DNA from: Bacillota bacterium
GTDB lineage: Bacteria > Bacillota > Clostridia > Oscillospirales > Ruminococcaceae
Length of the DNA stretch: 64,000 bases
Assembly: GCA_023429785.1 (NCBI GenBank)
Contig: JAEZDD010000004.1
Span: forward strand, 248,001-312,000
Direction: 5' to 3'
The position numbers and the translations under genes are program-made. Below, in pieces: positions 58,924-64,000 of this stretch (position 1 is the stretch's first letter; the number at the start of each line of letters is the position of its first letter). The notes under the pieces were generated by a model that was not told the origin of the DNA, did not search any database, and saw nothing but the letters and a program-made list of their open reading frames with translations.

Positions 58924-60480
58924 ATGTCAATGTTTTGTTATCAATGTCAGCAAACCGCACATAACACAGGTTGTGACGGGAAGGCCGGCGTATGCGGCAA
59001 AAAGGAAAACACCGCGAATTATCAGGACGAACTAACCTCGGCGCTTATCGGTCTTTCACGAGCCGTGAATGAAAATGGGGCAACAAAGCTATCAGACAAG
59101 CTTATACTAAAGGGCTTGTTCACAACTATCACAAACGTGAATTTTAACAACGAAACGCTGGTTACATTAATCGGCGAAATTGAGAATGAAAGGCAGCGTA
59201 TCGGCAGCAAGGCGGAAAACTATGATGTTAAAAAGATATGGTCAGACAATGAGGACATCCGCTCCTTGAAGTCCCTTATACTTTTTGGGCTTCGTGGCAT
59301 GGCTGCCTATGCCTATCATGCTTTTGTACTTGGTGTAACCGACAGAGCGGTAACAGACTTTTTCTATGAAGGGCTGTCTGCTCTTGGTGAGGATTATGGT
59401 ATGGATAAGCTTCTTCCATTAACCCTTAAAACCGGCGAAATAAACTTTAAGTGCATGGAAATTCTTGATAAGGCGAACACAGAAGCTTATGGAACACCAG
59501 TCCCCACCGAGGTTCCGCTAACTATAGAAAAAGGGCCATTCATTGTTATCAGCGGGCATGACTTGCATGACCTGAAGCAGCTTCTTGAGCAGACTAAGGA
59601 TAAAGGGGTAAATATATATACCCACAGCGAAATGCTCCCCGCTCACGGCTATCCAAAGCTAAAGGCATACCCTCACTTGAAGGGCAACTTTGGAACAGCA
59701 TGGCAAAGTCAGCAGACAGAATTCCACAACATTCCGGCACCGGTTTTGTTCACCACAAACTGCCTGATGCCTGTTCGCCAGAGCTATTCAGACAGAGTTT
59801 TTACAACCTCGGTGGTTTCATATCCTGAGCTTGTTCATATCGGCGAGGATAAGGATTTTTCACCTGTTATCCAAAAAGCGTTGGAGTGCGGCGGCTACGA
59901 AGAAGACCATCCGATGACGGGAATCAACGGTGGAACAACTGTCATGACCGGTTTTGCTCACGGAACAGTATTGTCAGTGGCGGATAAGGTAATTGACGCG
60001 GTGAAGCAAGGCGCAATCAAGCACTTCTTCTTGGTTGGCGGCTGCGATGGCGCTGCTCCCGGAAGAAGCTATTACACTGATTTTGTTAAGCAAACACCTG
60101 ATGATACCATCATTTTAACTCTTGCCTGCGGCAAGTATCGCTTCAACGACCTTGACCTCGGACAAATTGGCGGTCTTCCTCGGATTATGGATATGGGGCA
60201 ATGCAATGATGCCTACAGTGCAATCAAGGTCGCTCTAGCATTAGCGGATGCCTTTAAGTGCGGGGTGAATGAGCTTCCTCTATCCCTCGTTCTCTCATGG
60301 TATGAGCAGAAGGCTGTGGCAATACTTCTCACGCTCCTCCACCTTGGCATCAAAAACATCTACCTCGGCCCAACGCTTCCGGCATTCGTATCACAAAATG
60401 TTTTAAATTTCTTAGTTGAGAACTATAACATTACACCAATCAGCACCCCTGAGGAAGATTTGAAAAAAATATTAGGCTAA
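58924..60480 (+). CDS. hcp: hydroxylamine reductase / hybrid-cluster protein
   Basis: A 518-residue Hcp: an N-terminal [4Fe-4S] motif CYQCQQTAHNTGCDGKAGVC (C5, C8, C17, C24), then the hybrid-cluster domain with GHDLHDLKQ, LFTTNCLMPV, LVGGCDGAAPGRSYYT and LACGKYRFN. It reduces hydroxylamine or NO and helps anaerobes survive nitrosative stress. It is shorter than E. coli Hcp at the N-terminal helical region, as in other clostridia. RBS AAGGAG. A single gene opposite its probable regulator; a -10 TATACT lies at 58841. Confidence 0.96.
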   Translation: MSMFCYQCQQTAHNTGCDGKAGVCGKKENTANYQDELTSALIGLSRAVNENGATKLSDKLILKGLFTTITNVNFNNETLVTLIGEIENERQRIGSKAENYDVKKIWSDNEDIRSLKSLILFGLRGMAAYAYHAFVLGVTDRAVTDFFYEGLSALGEDYGMDKLLPLTLKTGEINFKCMEILDKANTEAYGTPVPTEVPLTIEKGPFIVISGHDLHDLKQLLEQTKDKGVNIYTHSEMLPAHGYPKLKAYPHLKGNFGTAWQSQQTEFHNIPAPVLFTTNCLMPVRQSYSDRVFTTSVVSYPELVHIGEDKDFSPVIQKALECGGYEEDHPMTGINGGTTVMTGFAHGTVLSVADKVIDAVKQGAIKHFFLVGGCDGAAPGRSYYTDFVKQTPDDTIILTLACGKYRFNDLDLGQIGGLPRIMDMGQCNDAYSAIKVALALADAFKCGVNELPLSLVLSWYEQKAVAILLTLLHLGIKNIYLGPTLPAFVSQNVLNFLVENYNITPISTPEEDLKKILG

Positions 60481-60490
60481 ATAAAAATAA

Positions 60491-60518
60491 AAAGGACGAT
60501 TCGATTGAGTCGTCCTTT
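60491..60518 (+). terminator. terminator of hcp
   Basis: AAAGGACGA ... TCGTCCTTT. Confidence 0.85.
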
Positions 60519-60533
60519 AATAATCATAGAAAT

Positions 60534-60567
60534 AAAAAACCTGTAAACTTGTTTGTTTACAGGTTTT
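60534..60567. terminator. terminator of tRNA-Arg(CCU), bidirectional
   Basis: AAAAACCTGTAAAC, TTGTTT, GTTTACAGGTTTTT: a perfect 14-bp stem. Confidence 0.93.
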
Positions 60568-60644
60568 TGGCGCGCTTAACAGGAATCGAACCTGTGGCCT
60601 TCCCCTTAGGAGGGGGACGCTCTATCCTTCTGAGCTATAAACGC
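60568..60644 (-). tRNA. tRNA-Arg (CCU)
   Basis: Minus strand: acceptor GCGTTTA/TAAGCGC, anticodon loop CTCCTAA, CCA at 60568-60570. Confidence 0.97.
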
Positions 60645-60661
60645 AAAAAATGATACAAATA

Positions 60662-60690
60662 ATTATATCATTTTGAATGTGTAATTGCAA
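60662..60690 (-). promoter_or_regulatory. promoter of tRNA-Arg(CCU)
   Basis: Minus strand: TTGCAA, 17-nt spacer, TATAAT. Confidence 0.82.
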
Positions 60691-60723
60691 CTTATTTTAT
60701 ATATTTTTTAAATAACTATTAAG

Positions 60724-60751
60724 TTGACATATTTGTTATTTGTGGTAAAAT
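60724..60751 (+). promoter_or_regulatory. promoter of small PH-domain gene
   Basis: TTGACA, 16-nt spacer, TAAAAT. Confidence 0.75.
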
Positions 60752-60784
60752 TATATTAACAAAATTTTGAAACGAGGTTATGAT

Positions 60785-61177
60785 ATGAAAAAAGCTGGCA
60801 TTGAATGTGTATGGACGGATAAGAAGAGAACTCTTTTTGGTCTTCCTCTTTCTTTCACAAGATATTTTATCACCGAAGAGAAATTCATCAGACGTCGGGG
60901 CTTCCTGAATATTGTTGAGGAGGAATTTGAGCTATATAAGGTTACCGATAAAAAACTCAGCCTTCCTTTAGGTCAGAGGATTTTCTTCTGTGGGACTATT
61001 ATTGTTCACGCTAAAGACGTTGATACACCTGTTATGGAAATTACATCAATTAAAAAAGTCAGAGATGTTTTAAAAACCTTAGAGGATAAGGTTAATATTC
61101 AGCGTGACAGATATAACATCCGTGGTCGTGACATGGTTGGTGCCGGCACTGAGAATGAAGAAGACTCACATAATTAG
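60785..61177 (+). CDS. bacterial PH-domain-like protein
   Basis: A 130-residue protein with the strand pattern of bPH/YdbT-type domains: FTRYFITEEKFIRRRGFLN, EEEFELYKVTDKKLS, GTIIVHAKDVDTPVMEITSIK and a final helix RDVLKTLEDKV. No transmembrane segment; a short acidic tail (ENEEDSHN). Such domains bind lipids or partners, but the role here is unknown. The ATG at 60785 has GAGG upstream. Followed 23 nt on by a small membrane protein. Confidence 0.7.
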   Translation: MKKAGIECVWTDKKRTLFGLPLSFTRYFITEEKFIRRRGFLNIVEEEFELYKVTDKKLSLPLGQRIFFCGTIIVHAKDVDTPVMEITSIKKVRDVLKTLEDKVNIQRDRYNIRGRDMVGAGTENEEDSHN

Positions 61178-61200
61178 TAATTTTTAAAGGATAGTGCAGT

Positions 61201-61479
61201 ATGGAAAAATTCAAGGAAGCGTGGGGGAAAATGACTCCGCCCGAAAGGTTTAACTTTGTTGTCATGACCGGCTTGAGTGTTGTTGTTTTAATACTTTGCC
61301 TGCTTTCATTTCTCAAGGTTTTGCCGACTCAGGTAACAAACCGGTTTGTTATGCCCCTTCTCGGTGTGCTCACAATATTTTATGGATTCAAGTCGCTTAA
61401 GAGAAAAAAAGGGACAGGTATGTTCATTATTGTGTGCGGTTTATTTGTTCTCGGTGTGACTTTCATCAATTTATTTTGA
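61201..61479 (+). CDS. small membrane protein of unknown function
   Basis: A 92-residue protein with two or three hydrophobic segments (about 18-40, 48-62 and 72-90), separated by basic loops (KSLKRKKG). I do not recognise it. The start follows AAAGGATAG. Co-transcribed with the PH-domain gene; terminated by a strong hairpin shared with metY. Confidence 0.72.
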   Translation: MEKFKEAWGKMTPPERFNFVVMTGLSVVVLILCLLSFLKVLPTQVTNRFVMPLLGVLTIFYGFKSLKRKKGTGMFIIVCGLFVLGVTFINLF

Positions 61480-61494
61480 ATATAATTTATAGTA

Positions 61495-61529
61495 AAAACG
61501 GCAGGCATTTTAAAAATGTCTGCCGTTTT
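61495..61529. terminator. bidirectional terminator, small membrane protein and metY
   Basis: AAAACGGCAG.CATTTT ... AAATG.CTGCCGTTTT between convergent genes. Confidence 0.92.
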
Positions 61530-61534
61530 GTTAT

Positions 61535-62803
61535 TTATACATTTTCTAGTGCCTGGTTTATGTCAGCTATGATATCCTCAATGTTTTCGCAGCCGACTGA
61601 GAATCTGATTAATCCCGGCGTAATACCACCAGCGACAAGCTGTTCATCGGTGAGCTGTCTGTGGGTTGAGCTGGCTGGGTGAAGAACGCAAGTTCTGATG
61701 TCAGCGACATGAATGACAAGCGACGCCATCTTCAAGCTGTCAATAAATCTGACAGCCGCATCTCTTCCGCCCTTTATTGAAAAAGAAATTACTCCGCTTG
61801 AGCCTTTTGGGAGATATTTTTTAGCCAGGTCAAAATACTTGTTGCCCTCCAGTGTCGGATAATTCACAAAATCGATTTTGTCAAGCTTATTCAAATAATG
61901 TGCAACAGCATCGGCATTCTGACAGTGCCTTTCGATTCTTAGTGCAAGAGTTTCAAGCCCGAGGTTTAAAACCCAAGCCGACTGAGCGGAAGGATATACG
62001 CCGAAGTCCCTCATTAGCTGGACTCTGGCTTTTGAAATATATGCAGCCTTCCCAAAATCCTTTGTATAAACAACGCCGTGATATGAGCTGTCAGGCTCTG
62101 TAAAGCTCTTGAACTTTCCACTTTCAACCCAGTCGAAATTCCCGCTGTCAACAATAACTCCGCCGACCGAAACAGCGTGACCGTCCATATATTTCGTCGT
62201 CGAATGAGTGACGATATCAGCGCCGAATTCAAATGGTCTGCATAAAACAGGGGTGGCAAAGGTGTTGTCCACAATCAGCGGAACTTTATTTTTATGAGCA
62301 ATTTTTGCGAACTTTTCTATATCAAAAATTTCGATTGATGGGTTTGCAATGGTTTCGCCGAAAACTGCCTTTGTATTTTCTTTAAAAAGCTTCTGAATTT
62401 CTTCCTCACCGGCACTTGCTTCAACAAAGCTCACTTCAATGCCGAGGTTTTTAAGTGTGACCGCGAAAAGGTTAAGCGTCCCGCCGTATATCGATGAGGC
62501 ACTGATGAAATGGTCGCCGCTCCCCATAATATTCAAAATAGATAAAAGGCTCGCCGCCTGTCCTGAAGTAGTGCAAAGGGCACCAACCCCACCCTCAAGG
62601 GCAGCAATCTTGTTTTCAACCAATTCAACCGTCGGATTTGAAATTCTAGAATACATATGCCCGGGAATAGACAAGTCAAAAAGCTTTTGAACATGCTCGG
62701 TTGAGTCATAGTCGTATGTTGTGCTCTGATATATAGGAAGAGTGTGAGGCTCGCCGTTTTTTGGCTTATATCCCTCGTGCAAGCATTGTGTCTCTATATT
62801 CAT
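61535..62803 (-). CDS. metY: O-acetylhomoserine aminocarboxypropyltransferase (MetY-like)
   Basis: A 422-residue Cys/Met-metabolism PLP enzyme: ETQCLHEGYKPKNGEP start, YSRISNPTVELVENKIAALEGG, TTSGQAASLL, FVEASAGEEEIQ, the PLP-lysine in THSTTKYMDGHAVSVGG, and SVGCENIEDIIADINQAL end. This length and the MetY-type start favour direct sulfhydrylation of O-acetylhomoserine to homocysteine; cystathionine gamma-synthase is the alternative. RBS AGAGGT. Own promoter at 62831-62859; no SAM riboswitch or S-box found. Confidence 0.93.
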   Translation of the reverse strand: MNIETQCLHEGYKPKNGEPHTLPIYQSTTYDYDSTEHVQKLFDLSIPGHMYSRISNPTVELVENKIAALEGGVGALCTTSGQAASLLSILNIMGSGDHFISASSIYGGTLNLFAVTLKNLGIEVSFVEASAGEEEIQKLFKENTKAVFGETIANPSIEIFDIEKFAKIAHKNKVPLIVDNTFATPVLCRPFEFGADIVTHSTTKYMDGHAVSVGGVIVDSGNFDWVESGKFKSFTEPDSSYHGVVYTKDFGKAAYISKARVQLMRDFGVYPSAQSAWVLNLGLETLALRIERHCQNADAVAHYLNKLDKIDFVNYPTLEGNKYFDLAKKYLPKGSSGVISFSIKGGRDAAVRFIDSLKMASLVIHVADIRTCVLHPASSTHRQLTDEQLVAGGITPGLIRFSVGCENIEDIIADINQALENV

Positions 62804-62830
62804 ATCATTACCTCTTTTTTGTTTTTTTGA

Positions 62831-62859
62831 ATTATATCACATTTAAATATAACTGTCAA
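62831..62859 (-). promoter_or_regulatory. promoter of metY
   Basis: Minus strand: TTGACA, 17-nt spacer, TATAAT: perfect consensus. Confidence 0.92.
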
Positions 62860-63036
62860 TTCGAGTATATTTTGTTAATATAATTTACAAAATTATGATA
62901 ATATTTTAAAAAAATAAAAACTTACTAAAATACTAAAATTTTTTAACAATTTAGTAACAATTTAAAATGTCTAATAAAGTAAAATTAGATAAAATTAATA
63001 ATAATCTTAACAAAACAATATAGAAGGATGGTTTTC

Positions 63037-64000
63037 ATGGAACAACATGGTATTAGTAAGCTAGACCTTAAGCGACAGAACCGGATGCAGATTCTGAAAA
63101 TTCTTAAGCAACGAGGTCCTACATCCCGTATTGACATAGCGGCTGCACTTGAGCTGACAAGGGCGGCTGTGACTATTATTACTAATGATATGATTGAGCA
63201 GGGGATTATTACCGAGGTCGGCGAGTATAAGCATCTAAGCGAAAAGGTCCCTCGTGGTCGAAAAAAGATACTGCTTGATATAAATCACAATTACCGGTTT
63301 GTTGTTGGAATTACCGTTGAGGAAAATATTTTGAGTGTGGGGCTAGCCACACTTTCGGGCGCTGTTCTAGATAAAATTAACAGCAATATATCCATTGAAA
63401 CCTCTCACGATGATATCATGGAGCTTATTAAAAATTCATTTAATGAAATAATGTCGAACAACTGTCTCAAGGACGATGCAATTCTCGGGATAGGTATAGG
63501 GGTTCGTCCCGCTATGTATTCATCCATGAAAATTCATATTACGAATAAGATTTCGGACTATTCGAGGCTTCTGAAAGCCTTTGAAAGCTTCACCTCGCTC
63601 CCTGTTGTTGTTGACAATTCAATCAAAGGAACAGCTATGGCTAACATAGATTTTCAAAAAACAAAGGACCCGAACAGACATAACATTGCATTTTTGCAAT
63701 TCGGTGATGTGCTGAATTTCGTTGTTACCAATTTAAATGACCCTATAATTTCTTATGACAACCGTACTGATTTCGTGGATAAAATTATTATCAATCCTTT
63801 TTCTGAGGAGAAGGACTGTCCCTGTGGAAGAACAGGTTGCGCAAAATCTGAGCTGACAAAATCAGCAATAGTCAAAAAGGTTAAGCGAGTTTATAATGCT
63901 GAAACCACTCCTTATTTATATAATTTAACAGAGGGGAAAATTGAGAATCTTGATTATCCGATAATTCAACAGGCATTAATCAAAGCGGATAGCGGGGTTA
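63037..64000 (+). CDS. ROK-family transcriptional regulator (5' part)
   Basis: The first 321 codons; the gene runs off the right edge. An N-terminal winged-helix HTH (about 10-65, RIDIAAALELTRAAVTIITNDM) is followed by a ROK domain: FVVGITVEENILSVGLATLSG, IGIGVRPAM, VVVDNSIKGTAMANIDF and the zinc-type cluster CPCGRTGCAKSEL. The ATP-binding loop of sugar kinases (DxGGT) is replaced by TVEEN, as in regulators that have lost catalysis, so it is probably a sugar-responsive repressor (XylR/NagC type). GAAGGATGG precedes the ATG. Confidence 0.88.
   Translation, partial: MEQHGISKLDLKRQNRMQILKILKQRGPTSRIDIAAALELTRAAVTIITNDMIEQGIITEVGEYKHLSEKVPRGRKKILLDINHNYRFVVGITVEENILSVGLATLSGAVLDKINSNISIETSHDDIMELIKNSFNEIMSNNCLKDDAILGIGIGVRPAMYSSMKIHITNKISDYSRLLKAFESFTSLPVVVDNSIKGTAMANIDFQKTKDPNRHNIAFLQFGDVLNFVVTNLNDPIISYDNRTDFVDKIIINPFSEEKDCPCGRTGCAKSELTKSAIVKKVKRVYNAETTPYLYNLTEGKIENLDYPIIQQALIKADSGV

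Noticed and set aside
62864..62890. TTGTTAA followed by a near-copy of the Rex right half-site upstream of metY
   Set aside because: The gap between half-sites is 5, not 4, and the arms are poorer than in the hydABC site; AT-rich DNA gives such matches by chance.

Overview
This is about 64 kb of a low-GC chromosome from an anaerobic, spore-forming, flagellated member of the Clostridia, most likely an Oscillospirales/Ruminococcaceae-type lineage. The evidence is an NAD-linked [FeFe]-hydrogenase operon, hybrid-cluster protein, sporulation genes (spoVAD, spoVAE, a spoIIQ-like gene, dpaA/dpaB, a Tgl-type spore transglutaminase), flagellin behind a sigma-D-type promoter, HrcA/CIRCE control of groESL, and a eukaryote-like HisA. 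Almost all genes are ordinary chromosomal genes. No intact prophage, CRISPR array or transposase gene was seen.

Layout. 1-6.4 kb: a hydrogen-metabolism locus. A leftward DRTGG protein / anti-sigma-type ATPase / sensory [FeFe]-hydrogenase (cut by the window edge) faces a rightward hydC - ATPase - ferredoxin - hydB - hydA operon with a Rex-like operator at its promoter. 6.6-10.7 kb: a sortase-anchored YDG-repeat surface protein converging on a leftward holin/GH25 lysozyme pair. 11-13 kb: ilvE, mtnN and mltG. 14-14.5 kb: RNase P RNA. 14.7-21.8 kb: HtrA, MazF without visible antitoxin, spoVAE and spoVAD, cyclophilin, Spx/ArsC-like protein, an ABC transporter and dtd. 22-24.4 kb: groESL with a duplicated 3' end. 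24.8-29.6 kb: response regulator, sensor kinase and a second HtrA (a CssRS-like envelope-stress unit), then a CorC/HlyC-type protein. 29.6-33.6 kb: greA, lysS and two tandem membrane-anchored paralogues. 33.7-34.2 kb: tRNA-Val, -Asp, -Phe, -Gly. 34.3-41 kb: flagellin, a hydrolase, an unknown gene with tgl, spoIIQ-like and dpaAB. 41-46.5 kb: a cytidylate-kinase-like protein, iscU/iscS, rnhA, nadC/nadB. 46.7-53.7 kb: hflX, a diacylglycerol-kinase-like protein, a yybP-ykoY (Mn2+) riboswitch with a P-type ATPase, eukaryote-type hisA, degV. 53.8-56.7 kb: tRNA-Arg, a degraded mobile element, a beta-lactamase-fold lipoprotein, tRNA-Leu, a TtcA-like protein. 57-64 kb: rplM/rpsI, a Crp/Fnr regulator divergent from hcp, tRNA-Arg(CCU), two small membrane/PH-domain genes, metY, and the start of a ROK regulator.

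Most interesting signal. A structured RNA leader of about 120 nt occurs three times on the minus strand, upstream of mtnN, spoVAE and hisA. Two copies are about 96% identical with nearly all changes in loops. The third has diverged in sequence but keeps the same helices through compensatory changes and ends in the same GAAAGGAATGG ribosome-binding segment. It matches no riboswitch class I can name. The sensory-hydrogenase/ATPase/DRTGG module facing a Rex-controlled hydABC operon is the second focus: it suggests H2/redox sensing coupled to hydrogenase expression.
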